From: Tessaracoccus lacteus
Lineage (GTDB): Bacteria > Actinomycetota > Actinomycetes > Propionibacteriales > Propionibacteriaceae
Assembly (NCBI RefSeq): GCF_029917005.1
Contig: NZ_CP123967.1
Span: 2,852,001-2,916,000, forward strand
DNA length: 64,000 nucleotides
Direction of reading: 5' to 3'
Shown: positions 33,893 to 43,322 of the stretch, in pieces
Layout of the letters: every line of letters starts with the position of its first letter
Numbering within the stretch: position 1 is the first letter of the stretch
Program-made: the position numbers and the translations under genes
Notes under the pieces: model-generated
What the model saw: only the letters and a program-made list of their open reading frames with translations
Told to the model about the DNA's origin: nothing
Databases searched by the model: none

Positions 33893-36022
33893 TCAGGACA
33901 GGGTGAGTCGGTCGACGGAGTAGGAACCGGCGCCGAAGTACACGAGCACGTCGTGCACCTCAGCCAGATCGGCCGTCGCGCAGCCGAACGTCTCGAGGCC
34001 GACGGTGACGGTCTCGCTGGTGTTCTCGGGCACCCAGTGCCAGGGCGACTGGCACCAGGTCCAGGCGTCCCCGTATCGCACGGCGACAGACACCGAGGTG
34101 CCGACGTCGCCGGTGGTGAGGTCGAACTCGATGGACCGGCGGGCGGACAGGTCGAGCGTCGGGTCGTCGGCCGGGGACCCGAACCAGGCGCCTTTGGAGG
34201 CGACCTGCAGTGCGGAGTCGCCGTCGGTCGCGCCGGAGGGTCCGGTGGTCAGGGCGCCGGCGTCGGACTGCCAGTTGGCGGCGGTCCAGCCCTCGAGGCC
34301 GTCCTCCCACGAGGCGAGCACGACGGGGTCACCGGCCGCCGGGCGGACCGTGACGGTCAGCGTCGCGGTCGACGTCGTCCTCCCGTTGCCGATGGAGTAC
34401 GGGAACGCGACGGTCCCGACGAATCCCTCGGCGGGCACGAACGACACGGTGCCGCCCTTGACGATGCTCAGCGCGCCGCCGTCCTTGCTGACCGTGGTCT
34501 GCCGCCCCTTGCGGGCGATGTCCAGGTCGACCGTGCGTACGTTCACCGTCCCGCTGAGCGAGATGTCGTTGGCCGACACGTCGATGGTCGCGGTCGTGTC
34601 GCGCTCGACGAGCAGGGTGTCGTCGTCGGCCAGCGTCGTGCGGAGCAGCGAGGACGTGTTCTTCCCGGAGACGAGCTGGCCCTGCAGCGTCATGAGGGAG
34701 CAGACCGGGCTCGGGCAGTAGACGGTGAACCCGTCGTAGTCCGCGTACAACGTGCCGTCGTCCTGCTCGGAGGCGAGGATCCAGTAGAGGGCGCCGTCGA
34801 CGCCCGTGTCCCGGACGGCCTTCAGCCACGTGTTGTACACGGGCATCCGGGTCGACTTGTCGAGGAAGCCGAACTCGCCGAGGTACACCGGCTTGCCAAT
34901 CTTCTTCGCCGCCGCGGCGTGCTCGGTGATCCACCCCGTGCCCCACTCGACGGACGTCTTCCAATGGTCTGGGTAGAGGTGCATGGACATCATGTCGATG
35001 TTCTTCAGCGAGGCGAGCGCGACGGTGTCCACGCCGTCGGCGCAGTCCTCACCGAAGCCCGCGCCATAGCCCGACTCGCCGTAGCGCTGCGTCAGGGTCC
35101 ACCTGCTCTCGCCGCGGCAGAAGAAGCCCTCGTCTCCCACGGAGAGGAGCTGCTTCCTCCCGACGGACTTCACGTAGGTGCTCATCTCGTCGGCCCAGGC
35201 CGTGATGGTCGAGGTGTCGCAGTCGCCGTCCGGGTATGCACCGGCGCTGGTACAGCGCGGCTCGTTGGCCAGCTCCCAGGCCATGATCGTCGGGTCGTCC
35301 TTGTACTTGACGCCCGTGAGCGAGTTGGTGCGGTTCATGAGCGTGGAGATCCAGTCCTTGAACCAGCCCTTGATCTGCGCGTCGGTGTAGAAGTCGGCGT
35401 GGGTGTCCTCGCCCGCCCAACGGACGTACTGGTCCATGCCGCCGAAGGCGTTCCAGTTGTTCGTGAAGGGGATGACGAGCCTGATGCCGCGCTCGGCGGC
35501 CGCCGCGACGACGTAGTCGAGCCGCTCGAGACCGTCGGCGCCGGTGTTGACCACCGGCGCCCCGGCCTCCTCGTCCCAGGCCTGGTACCAGACGCCCTCG
35601 AAGTTCTGGTGGACCGAACCGGATCCATCGGGGTTCTGGTAGTCCTGGAATCCCCAGGTCCGCATGACGATGAGCCCGGCGTCCGCGGCGTCGTCGAGGG
35701 CCGCATCGACCATGGCGTCGGACTTGTAGCCGAGGTAGTAGGTGTTGGTCCCCGAGAACTCGAAGACCTTGTTGCCGAGCATCAGCTTGTCGCCCTTGGC
35801 GGTGACGAACCGCGACGAGGTGCTGGCGCCGTGCTTCTTCGTCGTGCCGGTGCTCTTCTTGGTCGCTGGGGAATTGGCAGCGGCCGGCAGCCTGTCCTGC
35901 GTGTCGGGTCGGGCGTGTGCGGAGGCGGTCGCGGGGGCGAGCACCGAGGCTCCCACCGCCACGGCGGTCAGCCCGACGGCGACCGCCTTCCACCATGTCG
36001 ATCTGCGTGTTGGATGAGTCAT
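33893..36022 (-). CDS. Secreted GH5-type endo-beta-1,4-mannanase with C-terminal carbohydrate-binding module
   Basis: 709 residues. The signal peptide spans about 1-35 (WWKAVAVGLTAVAVGASVLA ending ATASA-HA), followed by a basic linker. The GH5 barrel is at about 72-430: acid/base E254 in ELANEPR, nucleophile E383 in VYLGEFGF, plus FSGTNTYYLGY near the start, the mannanase form of this family. Residues 455-560 look like a cadherin/Ig-type beta domain (TATIDVSANDISL). Residues 565-709 form a jelly-roll binding module (SWEDGLEGWTAANW; DVLVYFGAGSYSVDRL), resembling the mannan-binding CBM27-like modules. It cleaves beta-mannan outside the cell for uptake by the neighbouring ABC importer. The insertion between the two permease genes and manA makes the operon self-contained. 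Confidence 0.92.
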   Translation of the reverse strand: MTHPTRRSTWWKAVAVGLTAVAVGASVLAPATASAHARPDTQDRLPAAANSPATKKSTGTTKKHGASTSSRFVTAKGDKLMLGNKVFEFSGTNTYYLGYKSDAMVDAALDDAADAGLIVMRTWGFQDYQNPDGSGSVHQNFEGVWYQAWDEEAGAPVVNTGADGLERLDYVVAAAAERGIRLVIPFTNNWNAFGGMDQYVRWAGEDTHADFYTDAQIKGWFKDWISTLMNRTNSLTGVKYKDDPTIMAWELANEPRCTSAGAYPDGDCDTSTITAWADEMSTYVKSVGRKQLLSVGDEGFFCRGESRWTLTQRYGESGYGAGFGEDCADGVDTVALASLKNIDMMSMHLYPDHWKTSVEWGTGWITEHAAAAKKIGKPVYLGEFGFLDKSTRMPVYNTWLKAVRDTGVDGALYWILASEQDDGTLYADYDGFTVYCPSPVCSLMTLQGQLVSGKNTSSLLRTTLADDDTLLVERDTTATIDVSANDISLSGTVNVRTVDLDIARKGRQTTVSKDGGALSIVKGGTVSFVPAEGFVGTVAFPYSIGNGRTTSTATLTVTVRPAAGDPVVLASWEDGLEGWTAANWQSDAGALTTGPSGATDGDSALQVASKGAWFGSPADDPTLDLSARRSIEFDLTTGDVGTSVSVAVRYGDAWTWCQSPWHWVPENTSETVTVGLETFGCATADLAEVHDVLVYFGAGSYSVDRLTLS

Positions 36023-36094
36023 CTTTGACCTCCTGGGTGGCGAGTCCTGCCCGCTCTGCGGGCTGTCGGCCGCGGATGCGGGCGCGACGGTCCC

Positions 36095-36118
36095 GCCCGA
36101 CGGCGGGTGCCGTCGGGC
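36095..36118 (-). terminator. Intercistronic hairpin between permease and mannanase genes
   Basis: GCCCGACGGC (36095-36104) and GCCGTCGGGC (36109-36118) pair perfectly around GGGT, 31 bases after the permease stop at 36149. No T tract. It may set the ratio of membrane to secreted protein. Confidence 0.5.
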
Positions 36119-36148
36119 CGGTCTGTGGTGAGCTGCTCGTCCCGGGGG

Positions 36149-36967
36149 CTACTTGACCGCGCCTGCGGCCAGCCCCTTGTAGATCCACTTCTGCAGGAAG
36201 ATGAACGCGATCACGGTGGGCACGATGACGACGATGGTGGCCGCCGCGATCATCTCCCACTGCGCCCCGTAGGGTCCCTTGAAGTCGAACAGCGCGGTGG
36301 AGATCATCGGCTCGGACCTCATGTAGAGGAACGGCAGATAGAACTCGTTGTAGATGGCGATGCCCTTGATGATGATGACGGTGGCGATCGCGGGCTTCAG
36401 GTTGGGCAGGATGACGCGCCGGTAGATCTGGAACGTGTTGGCACCGTCCATCCGGGCTGCCTCGTCCAGGGAGACGGGGATCGAGGCCATGAACTGCAGG
36501 AAGATGTAGATGGCGATGATGTCGGTGCCGGCGAACAACAGCACCAGTGCGGCCCGCGTGTTGTAGAGGCCGAGGCCGCTGATGATCTGGAACGTCGCTA
36601 CCTGGCTGGTGACGCTCGGGATCAGGGTCGCGATCAGGAACAGCGCCATCACGAGCTTGCGGCCGCGGAACTGGAACCGGTCGATCGCGTAGGCGGCGGC
36701 CGTGCCAACCAGGATGGTGATGGTGAGCGAGAGCGCCAGGATGATCGTGGTGTTCATCAGGCCGCGCAGCATGTCGGCCTGATCGATGGCGACGGCGAAG
36801 TTGGAGAAGTTGAGCCAGTTCGACGGCGGGTCGAGCGGGCCGGTGGTGGCGTACTCCTCCTTGGTCTTCAGCGAGGCGAAGAGCACGACGGTCAGCGGCA
36901 GCAGCACGACGATGCAGGCCGCCACGAGGCTGACGTACTTGCCGATGGTGGAGAGCGTGCGGGTCAT
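36149..36967 (-). CDS. ABC sugar transporter permease (MalG-like)
   Basis: 272 residues, six TM helices. ATG 36967 overlaps the stop of the previous permease (ATGA); a longer open frame upstream is its shadow. The EAA loop reads SIPVSLDEAARMDGANTFQI, then P, the contact site for the ATPase. The last helix ends with FLQKWIYKGLAAGAVK, typical of CUT1 second permeases. With the partner permease and the binding protein it imports oligosaccharides. No ATPase gene is present in the operon, so a shared MsiK-type ATPase encoded elsewhere is expected, as usual in actinobacteria. Substrate inferred as manno-oligosaccharides from context. Confidence 0.93.
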   Translation of the reverse strand: MTRTLSTIGKYVSLVAACIVVLLPLTVVLFASLKTKEEYATTGPLDPPSNWLNFSNFAVAIDQADMLRGLMNTTIILALSLTITILVGTAAAYAIDRFQFRGRKLVMALFLIATLIPSVTSQVATFQIISGLGLYNTRAALVLLFAGTDIIAIYIFLQFMASIPVSLDEAARMDGANTFQIYRRVILPNLKPAIATVIIIKGIAIYNEFYLPFLYMRSEPMISTALFDFKGPYGAQWEMIAAATIVVIVPTVIAFIFLQKWIYKGLAAGAVK

Positions 36968-37920
36968 GTGAGATCGACCTTCTCGTCGGGGAAGAACTTG
37001 CGTTGGATGCCGGTGACGACCAGCACGATGACCAGCAGGATCACGGCCATGGCGGACGCAAGGCCGACGTTGTGGTGGTTGAACGCCGTCTGGACCGTCT
37101 GGATGACGAAGGTGGTGGTGCCGTTCGCGCCGCTCGTCATGATGAACGGGATCTCGAAGACCGACAGCGACCCGGAGATCGCCAGGATGAACGAGAGGCC
37201 GACGATCCGTCGGATGCCCGGCATGATGATGTAGCGGAACTGCTTCCACCGGTTCGCGCCGTCGAGCTCGGCCGCCTCGTACAGCTCCGGGTTGATCGAC
37301 TGGATCGCGCCGAGGAACAGCACGAAGTTCAGTCCGGTGTAGCGCCACACCGACGTGGCGGCCAGCGAGATGTTCGCGACGCTGCGGTCGCCCAGCCAGA
37401 GCGGCGTGTTGTCGACGCCGAACCAGCCCAGCACGGTGTCGAGCGTGCCGCCCGGCTGGAAGAAGTACAGGAACACGAAGCCGATGGCGACGCCGTTGAG
37501 CAGGTACGGGAAGAAGATGATCCCGCGGAACAGATTTGAGAACCTGGTGCTGAAACTCAGAATAGTCGCGAAATACAGCGCCAGGCCCATCTGCAGGAAG
37601 GTGGCAGCAAAGTAGTAGAGGCTGACGTAGAAGACGCGGAACACCGTGGGATCTGTGAAGACCTTCACATAATTGTCCAGGCCGACGAAGTTATCTGCGG
37701 TGATATCTCCGAGCCCGCGCCAGTTGGTGACCGAATAGCCGATCATGTTGATCGCCGGCAGGTAGGTCAGCAGGAGCAGCAGGCCGACCGCGGCGGCGAC
37801 GAACAGGTACGGGGTCAGGACCGTCAGCAACGGCCTGCGCCGCCTGCGCTGGGAAGGCGGCGGGGCACTCTCGGTCTCCGCTTCGCTGAGCTTCTCGCTC
37901 ACTGCGGTGGTGGCCATCAT
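36964..37920 (-). CDS. ABC sugar transporter permease (MalF-like)
   Basis: 318 residues from ATG 37920 (AAGGAG upstream; ATG 37917 is also possible). A cytoplasmic N-terminus with [10 protein letters not shown] precedes six TM helices; the EAA loop is ELYEAAELDGANRWKQFRYI, then MP. FFQPGG and W-rich periplasmic parts are typical of the CUT1 first permease. It pairs with the overlapping permease gene. It follows the binding-protein gene after 61 bases that contain a GC hairpin. Confidence 0.93.
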   Translation of the reverse strand: MMATTAVSEKLSEAETESAPPPSQRRRRRPLLTVLTPYLFVAAAVGLLLLLTYLPAINMIGYSVTNWRGLGDITADNFVGLDNYVKVFTDPTVFRVFYVSLYYFAATFLQMGLALYFATILSFSTRFSNLFRGIIFFPYLLNGVAIGFVFLYFFQPGGTLDTVLGWFGVDNTPLWLGDRSVANISLAATSVWRYTGLNFVLFLGAIQSINPELYEAAELDGANRWKQFRYIIMPGIRRIVGLSFILAISGSLSVFEIPFIMTSGANGTTTFVIQTVQTAFNHHNVGLASAMAVILLVIVLVVTGIQRKFFPDEKVDLT

Positions 37921-37940
37921 CGGCTCCTTCTGCGGGTGGC

Positions 37941-37970
37941 CCGGGGCGCGGCCTCGCGGCCGCACCCCGG
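37941..37970 (-). terminator. Hairpin between solute-binding protein and permease genes
   Basis: CCGGGG-C-GCGGCC (37941-37953) pairs with GGCCGC-A-CCCCGG (37958-37970) around TCGC with one mismatch. It lies 11 bases after the binding-protein stop. In sugar ABC operons such elements raise binding protein over permease by partial termination and mRNA protection; that role is inferred here. Confidence 0.6.
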
Positions 37971-37981
37971 ATCGATGGATG

Positions 37982-39313
37982 TCAGCTGACGAGCGAGGTG
38001 ACCGCGTCGCCCCAGCGCTGGTTCAGGTCGGCGAAGAACGACGCCTTGTCGCCGTCGGCCTGGCCGCGGGCGGTATCGACGAGCTGCTGGCGGTAGAGGT
38101 TGCCCCACACGTCGACCTGGGACTCGTCGGCGACCTTGTTCAGCAGGCCCTCCTCACCCTCGGGCGAGGGGTTGTTCTCGAAGAGCTCGACGCCCGCGTC
38201 CTGCAGGGCGGTGAGGTTCTCGGGGAGGTCGGTGACGGCCTTCGAGGGCGAGATCATGCCGGAGATCTCGGCGAAGTCGGAGTCCTTCACGAGGAACTCG
38301 AGCCACGCCTGCGCGGCCTCCGGGCTCTTCGTGTTGACGTTGATCGCCAGACGGCGGTCGCCGCCGATCTTGGCGTACTGCTTGCCGTCGATGTTGGACG
38401 GGAACGGCATGAACCCGACGTCCTCAGGATCGGCGCCCGCGTCGGTGGCCGCCTCCTGGAACTGGGCGATCGACCAGGAGCCGAGCACCATCGTGGCGAT
38501 CTTGCCCGTGGCGAAGTCGGACTTCGACTGCTCCCAGTTGGTCGTCAGCGGGTCGGTCTCGCTCAGGCCCTGCGCGACGATGTCGTACAGCAGGCCGTCG
38601 ACGATGTTGGCCGGCTTGCCCTCGTCCCAGGGGGACGTGTCGGTGGCCATCTCGTTCTCGACGTCGCCGTTGCCGCCGACGCCCGCGAAGTTGTCGGTCC
38701 ACTGCCCGCCGAGCGGCCAGCCGTCCTTGTAGTTGGTGTAGTACGGCGTGGCGTCGGTGTTGTCCTTGATCGCCTGGAGGTCGGTCAGGAACTCGTCGGG
38801 TGTGGTCGGGAGATCGGTCAGCCCGGCCTCCTCCCAGACGGCCTTGTTGTACAGGACGCCGAAGGTGTTACCGCCAACGGCCAGCGCGTAGACCTGGTCC
38901 TCGTAGGCCTTGTCGCTGACGAAGCGGTAGTCCTCCTCCAGCTCGGAGACCGAGCCGAGGCTGGTGAAGAAGTCGTGGTACTGGTCGACGCCGACGGCGT
39001 CGGGGATGAGGAGGACGTCGCCGTAGCCGTTGGGCGTGTTCATCCGGGTGCGGACTTCGTCCTCGTAGTTGGTGATGGACTCCACCGTGACCTTGACGTC
39101 GGGGTAGGTCTCGTTGAACTCCTCGACGTAGCGGTCGAAGGTACCGTCCTTGTCGAGGTCGGTGCGATTGGTCAGGAACGTGATGTCTCCGGAGACGGTG
39201 CCGTCGCTGGTGCTGGAAGCGGCGTCGCTGTCGCTGGATCCTGAACAGGCGCCCAGCATCAGCGACGTCAACGTCGCCGCTGCGACAAGGCTGATCGTTG
39301 CCTTGCGTGCCAT
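37982..39313 (-). CDS. Extracellular sugar-binding lipoprotein of ABC importer (CUT1)
   Basis: 443 residues from ATG 39313 (AAGGAGAG upstream). The lipobox LMLGAC has C23 as lipid anchor. A Ser/Asp-rich linker leads to a two-lobe periplasmic-binding fold with FLTNRTDLDKDGTFDRYVEEF near the start and TGKIATMVLGSWSIAQFQ in the middle, typical of family 1 oligosaccharide-binding proteins. It is first in the operon of two permeases, mannanase, ManA and the LacI regulator; manno-oligosaccharides are the likely ligand. The promoter region has an AT-rich operator area at 39383-39423. Confidence 0.93.
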   Translation of the reverse strand: MARKATISLVAAATLTSLMLGACSGSSDSDAASSTSDGTVSGDITFLTNRTDLDKDGTFDRYVEEFNETYPDVKVTVESITNYEDEVRTRMNTPNGYGDVLLIPDAVGVDQYHDFFTSLGSVSELEEDYRFVSDKAYEDQVYALAVGGNTFGVLYNKAVWEEAGLTDLPTTPDEFLTDLQAIKDNTDATPYYTNYKDGWPLGGQWTDNFAGVGGNGDVENEMATDTSPWDEGKPANIVDGLLYDIVAQGLSETDPLTTNWEQSKSDFATGKIATMVLGSWSIAQFQEAATDAGADPEDVGFMPFPSNIDGKQYAKIGGDRRLAINVNTKSPEAAQAWLEFLVKDSDFAEISGMISPSKAVTDLPENLTALQDAGVELFENNPSPEGEEGLLNKVADESQVDVWGNLYRQQLVDTARGQADGDKASFFADLNQRWGDAVTSLVS

Positions 39314-39382
39314 GGTTTCTCTCCTTGGGTCTGGTACCTGCGCCATGGATGGGTAGGGAGCACTCATCCGGGGGTACGTGGC

Positions 39383-39423
39383 TAAAGCTTAAGGTGTTTC
39401 ACACCTGAAACTTAAGCGGTTTA
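39383..39423 (-). promoter_or_regulatory. Operator region upstream of the mannan ABC operon
   Basis: TAAAGCTTAAG (39383-39393) and CTTAAGCGGTTTA (39411-39423) lie in inverted orientation within an AT-rich island; GTTTCA-CACC-TGAAAC sits between them. The second site matches CTTAAGCGCTTTA upstream of the other mannan operon (44483-44495) with one change. The surrounding 39314-39532 has no gene; an AT-rich stretch at 39424-39460 probably belongs to the promoter. Confidence 0.6.
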
Positions 39424-39532
39424 GTGATGTGTTATGAAATCTTTATAAAGTACATTTGGAAGGGGTGGTAAATGGCCGCTCGGGTACTTCTCCGAGCGTT
39501 TCCGGGCGGAGATTTGAGCGGGGCCGAGATTA

Positions 39533-40909
39533 TTACCGGATCAGAGCGAGCACCTCATCCCGGATCTCGGTCATTTCGTCGGATGTGGCGGCCTCGACGT
39601 TGAGTCGGAGCAGCGGCTCGGTGTTGGAGGGGCGCAGGTTGAACCGCCAGGTGCCGCCCTCGACGCTCATGCCGTCCAGGTTGTCGAACTCGACGCCGGG
39701 CCGCGTGGCAAAGGCGTCGTGCACGGCCGCTGTCGCCGCGTCAGTGTCGGCCACCCTCGTGTTGATCTCGCCGCTGGGCACGTAGCGGGCATAGTCGGCG
39801 ACCAGCTCCGAGAGCCTGGTGCCAGCCTGGCTGCGCCCGAGGGCTGCGAGGACGTGCATCGCGGCGAGCATCCCGGAGTCGGCGTTGAAGAAGCTGCCGA
39901 AGTAGTAGTGGCCGGAGTGCTCTCCCCCGAACACGGCGCCCGTCCGGGCCATGTGGGCCTTGATGAACGAGTGCCCCACCTCGGTGCGCACCGGGGTCCC
40001 GCCCAGTTCGCGGACGAGCTCGGGGACGGCCCGCGAGGTGATCAGGTTGTGCAGGATGGTCGCGCCGGGTCGCCGGGCGATCTCCCGCTCCGCGATGAGG
40101 GCGGTCAGCGCCGACGGGCTGACCGCCGCGCCGCGCTCGTCCACGACGAAGCAACGGTCGGCGTCGCCGTCGAAGGCCAGGCCCAGGTCGGCATCCTCCG
40201 CGACGACGCGGGCCTGCAGGTCGACGAGGTTGGCCGGGTCCAGGGGGTTGGCCTCGTGGTTCGGGAAGGTGCCGTCGAGCTCGAAGTAGAGGGGCACGAT
40301 CTCCAGCGAGTCGCCGCCGAGCACCTTGGGCACCGTGTACCCGCCCATGCCGTTGCCCGCATCGACGACGACCTTCAGCGGCCGGATTCCGGTGAGCGGG
40401 ACGAGCATGTGGAGGAACCGGGCGTACTCGCCGAGCAGGTCGATGCTTCGGACGCGGCCGGGCGCGACACCTTCGGGCGCATCGATCTCGTGCTTGACGA
40501 GGTCGCGCATGGCTCCGAGGCCGGTGTCGCGGCCTACGGGCACGGCCCTGGCGCGGCAGAACTTGATGCCGTTGTAGCCGGCGGGGTTGTGGGAGGCGGT
40601 GAACATCGCACCGGGCAGCTCGAGCTGACCCGATGCGAAGTAGGCCATGTCCGTGGAGGCGAGGCCGATGTTGACGACGTCGACGCCCTGGGCCGTGACG
40701 CCGGCGCAGAAGCGCTCGACGAGCTCAGGGCCGGACGGTCGCATGTCGTGCGCGACGATGACCGCGCCGGGCCCTCCCTCGGCCGCACTCGCGCCGGTCA
40801 CGCGGGCGAAGGCTCCGCCCAGCCTCTCGGCGAGGTCGCCGTCGAGCTGCTCCGGCACGAGGCCCCGGACGTCGTAGGCCTTGATGACGGCGTCAAGATC
40901 GCGCTTCAT
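39533..40909 (-). CDS. manB: Phosphomannomutase/phosphoglucomutase
   Basis: 458 residues. ATG 40909 overlaps the stop of the GH130 gene (ATGA); the longer open frame upstream is a shadow of it. An alpha-D-phosphohexomutase: the phosphoserine loop TASHNP has S106, metal-binding DGDADR is at D247/D249/D251, and the sugar-binding [10 protein letters not shown] is at E330. The C-terminal [15 protein letters not shown] binds phosphate. It converts mannose-1-phosphate, released by the GH130 phosphorylases just upstream, to mannose-6-phosphate for ManA. Coupled translation with the phosphorylase supports that role. It may also serve GDP-mannose synthesis. Confidence 0.95.
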   Translation of the reverse strand: MKRDLDAVIKAYDVRGLVPEQLDGDLAERLGGAFARVTGASAAEGGPGAVIVAHDMRPSGPELVERFCAGVTAQGVDVVNIGLASTDMAYFASGQLELPGAMFTASHNPAGYNGIKFCRARAVPVGRDTGLGAMRDLVKHEIDAPEGVAPGRVRSIDLLGEYARFLHMLVPLTGIRPLKVVVDAGNGMGGYTVPKVLGGDSLEIVPLYFELDGTFPNHEANPLDPANLVDLQARVVAEDADLGLAFDGDADRCFVVDERGAAVSPSALTALIAEREIARRPGATILHNLITSRAVPELVRELGGTPVRTEVGHSFIKAHMARTGAVFGGEHSGHYYFGSFFNADSGMLAAMHVLAALGRSQAGTRLSELVADYARYVPSGEINTRVADTDAATAAVHDAFATRPGVEFDNLDGMSVEGGTWRFNLRPSNTEPLLRLNVEAATSDEMTEIRDEVLALIR

Positions 40910-42072
40910 GCGAGGAACTCCCTGTTCGCCTCGATCAGTTCGATGCGCTGCTCGACGCTGGCCGCCGAGCGGAGCCCGTCGACCGGGGTGCTCGTGACGT
41001 AGTCGAGCAGCCGGTCGATGGTGCTGGTGGCGACGTGGCACCTCGTGTCGGAGGACGCGTAGTAGATCCGCACGCTGCCGTCGGCGCGCGACGTCCACCC
41101 GTTGGCGAAGGCGACATTCGACACGTCGCCGATGCGCTCCTCGAACTCCGGGGCGAGGAAGTAGCCGCCGGGACGGTGCGTCACTCGCCACGGCTCGTCG
41201 AGATCGGTCAGGTAGAGGTAGAGCACGTAGCGGAGGCCGGCCGCGGTGTTGCGGACGCCGTGTGCGAGGTGCAGCCAGCCGCGCTCGGTGCGCAGCGGGG
41301 CCGGGCCTTCGCCGTTCTTCGCCTCGGTCACGGTGTGGTAGGCGCGGTGCTCGATGACCGTCTCGTGGTCGATGACGGCGCCCTCCATCGTGTCGGCCAG
41401 GCCCCAGCCGATGCCACCGCCACTGCCGGCGGTGATGAAGTCGTCCTGAGGGCGGGTGTAGAAGGCATAGCGGCCGTCGACGAACTCGGGGTGGAGCACG
41501 ACGTTGCGCTGCTGCGGCGACGGGGTGACCAGGTCGGGGAGGCGCTCCCACGTCTTCAGGTCGCGGGTCCGGGCGAGCCCGGCCTGCGCGCTTGCGGCCG
41601 AGAGGTCATCGGAGGTGGTGTCCTTGCGCTCGGTGCAGAACAGGCCGTAGATCCACCCGTCCTCGTGCTGGACGAGGCGCATGTCGTAGGTGTTGGTGTC
41701 GGGCTCGTCGGTCTCGGGCATGACGACTGGCGTGTCCCAGAAGCGGAAGTTGTCGATGCCGTTGGGGCTCTCGGCGACCGCGAAGAAGCTCTTGCGGTCC
41801 CAGCCCTCGACCCGGCACATCAGCAGCGTGCGACCGTCGATCTCGATGGCTCCGGGGTTGAGCACGGCGTTGATGCCGAGTCGTTCGAGGCCCAGTGGGT
41901 TCGTGGCCGGGTTCAGGTCGTAGCGCCACGAGACGGGGGTGTGGGCGGCCGTGACGACGGGGTTCTGGTAGCGGGCGTAGATGCCGTTGTACCAGCGCTC
42001 GTCCTCCCGGTTGGGGAGCGCGAGCAGTTCCTCCTGCTCGGAGATCAGCTGGGCGAAGGTCTTGATCCTCAT
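40906..42072 (-). CDS. GH130 beta-1,4-mannosylglucose phosphorylase (MGP, GH130_1)
   Basis: 388 residues. ATG 42072 overlaps the epimerase stop (ATGA); an in-frame ATG six codons upstream is less likely. It has the highly conserved GH130_1 blocks: [67 protein letters not shown] with the catalytic acid D130, [10 protein letters not shown], and [10 protein letters not shown]. These match 4-O-beta-D-mannosyl-D-glucose phosphorylase, which uses phosphate to give mannose-1-phosphate plus glucose. The substrate is made from mannobiose by the epimerase encoded just upstream. Assignment is strong because nearly every family block is present. Confidence 0.93.
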   Translation of the reverse strand: MRIKTFAQLISEQEELLALPNREDERWYNGIYARYQNPVVTAAHTPVSWRYDLNPATNPLGLERLGINAVLNPGAIEIDGRTLLMCRVEGWDRKSFFAVAESPNGIDNFRFWDTPVVMPETDEPDTNTYDMRLVQHEDGWIYGLFCTERKDTTSDDLSAASAQAGLARTRDLKTWERLPDLVTPSPQQRNVVLHPEFVDGRYAFYTRPQDDFITAGSGGGIGWGLADTMEGAVIDHETVIEHRAYHTVTEAKNGEGPAPLRTERGWLHLAHGVRNTAAGLRYVLYLYLTDLDEPWRVTHRPGGYFLAPEFEERIGDVSNVAFANGWTSRADGSVRIYYASSDTRCHVATSTIDRLLDYVTSTPVDGLRSAASVEQRIELIEANREFLA

Positions 42073-43322
42073 GCGGGTTGTCCGTTCCATGCCGGATAGG
42101 GCGTGTTAGTGGTGGTCAGCCTGCGCGCGGCCTCGAGCAGCGCACGGACGTGGTGGTAGGGGCACTCCCAGGGGCCAGCCTTGGGGTAGGTGTCGTCGGG
42201 CGCGCGGTCGGCGTCAAGGACCTTGAGCCAGTCGCCGCGGTCGCGGTCGATGTGGTGTCGGGAGATGACGCGCCAGCAGGAGGCGGCCGCGGCCTCGAAG
42301 GCCGGGTCGCCCGTGATGCGGTAGGCCTCGAGGAAGCCGACCATCCCCTCGGCCTGGGCCCACCAGTGGCTGCTGCGGTCGGCGTGTCCGTCGCGGGTGC
42401 CGACGGCGGGTTCGAACTCGTGGAGGATGAAGCCCTCGTCGTCGATCCCGTGGTCGAGGACCGCGACGGCCAGCTGGACAGCGGCGCGCTCGGCGCGTCG
42501 GATCAGGTGGGCGTCGCCGAGAACGTGGGCCGCCTCGGTGAGCAGCCAGGCGCCTTCGATGTCGTGCCCGAAGGACACGGCCCCGGTCAGCGGTCGCCAT
42601 TGGCGGTCGAAGAACAGCCGGAAGGCACCCTCGTCGTCGGCCAGCACGTGGTCGAGGATGTCGATGAGGACCGCGGAGAGTCGGTCGCGCACGCGCGGGT
42701 CGCCGGTGCGCGCCGCCAGCGCGGAGTAGGCCTCCATCACGTGGAGATGCGTGTTCATGGACTTCGGGGCGTCGAGGTCGCGGAGGCTGAGCCGCATCTC
42801 GGCCGCCGGGGACCAGTCCCGGGCGGCCGCCTCGACGTAGCCGCCGAGTTCACCGTCCGCGGTGTGTTGTTCGATCAACTCGAAGATCTCGCGGGCCAGG
42901 CTCAGGGGCTCGTCGTCGTCGGTCGCGACGCTGTAGGCGACGAGGCCGTAGATGGCGAAAGCCTGGGCGTAGGTGTGCTTGCGGTCGTCGACGACGGTGC
43001 CGTCCGCCGCGACGCTCCAGAAGACCCCGCCATGTCCGGGGTCACGCAGCACGTCGCGCAGGTAGCGGTAGGCGTGCCCGGCGACCTGGAGATGGCCGGG
43101 CTCATCGAGCTCGGTCGCCGCGGTGGAGAAGGCCCAGAGCACCCGCGAGCAGAGCACCGCGCTCCGCTCGACGGTGTCGTCGACCGCGCCGTCGTTGCCG
43201 ACGGCGCCGTGGAAGCCCCCCGCCGGGTCGACCGGCACGGAGGACCAGAAGGGCAGCACGTTGCCGGTGAGCTCGGCCAGGAGCTCACCGGCGTCGAACC
43301 GCACCGGGGCGGACTCAGCCAC
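42069..43322 (-). CDS. AGE-family mannobiose/cellobiose 2-epimerase
   Basis: 417 residues from GTG 43322, which overlaps the end of the preceding GH130 gene by 8 bases; a longer open frame is its shadow. The (alpha/alpha)6 barrel of the N-acylglucosamine 2-epimerase superfamily is indicated by [11 protein letters not shown] near the start, [27 protein letters not shown] (family His), [17 protein letters not shown] [17 protein letters not shown], and [20 protein letters not shown]. In mannan pathways such an enzyme converts beta-1,4-mannobiose to mannosylglucose for the adjacent MGP. Position between the two phosphorylase genes supports this. Confidence 0.9.
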   Translation of the reverse strand: MAESAPVRFDAGELLAELTGNVLPFWSSVPVDPAGGFHGAVGNDGAVDDTVERSAVLCSRVLWAFSTAATELDEPGHLQVAGHAYRYLRDVLRDPGHGGVFWSVAADGTVVDDRKHTYAQAFAIYGLVAYSVATDDDEPLSLAREIFELIEQHTADGELGGYVEAAARDWSPAAEMRLSLRDLDAPKSMNTHLHVMEAYSALAARTGDPRVRDRLSAVLIDILDHVLADDEGAFRLFFDRQWRPLTGAVSFGHDIEGAWLLTEAAHVLGDAHLIRRAERAAVQLAVAVLDHGIDDEGFILHEFEPAVGTRDGHADRSSHWWAQAEGMVGFLEAYRITGDPAFEAAAASCWRVISRHHIDRDRGDWLKVLDADRAPDDTYPKAGPWECPYHHVRALLEAARRLTTTNTPYPAWNGQPA

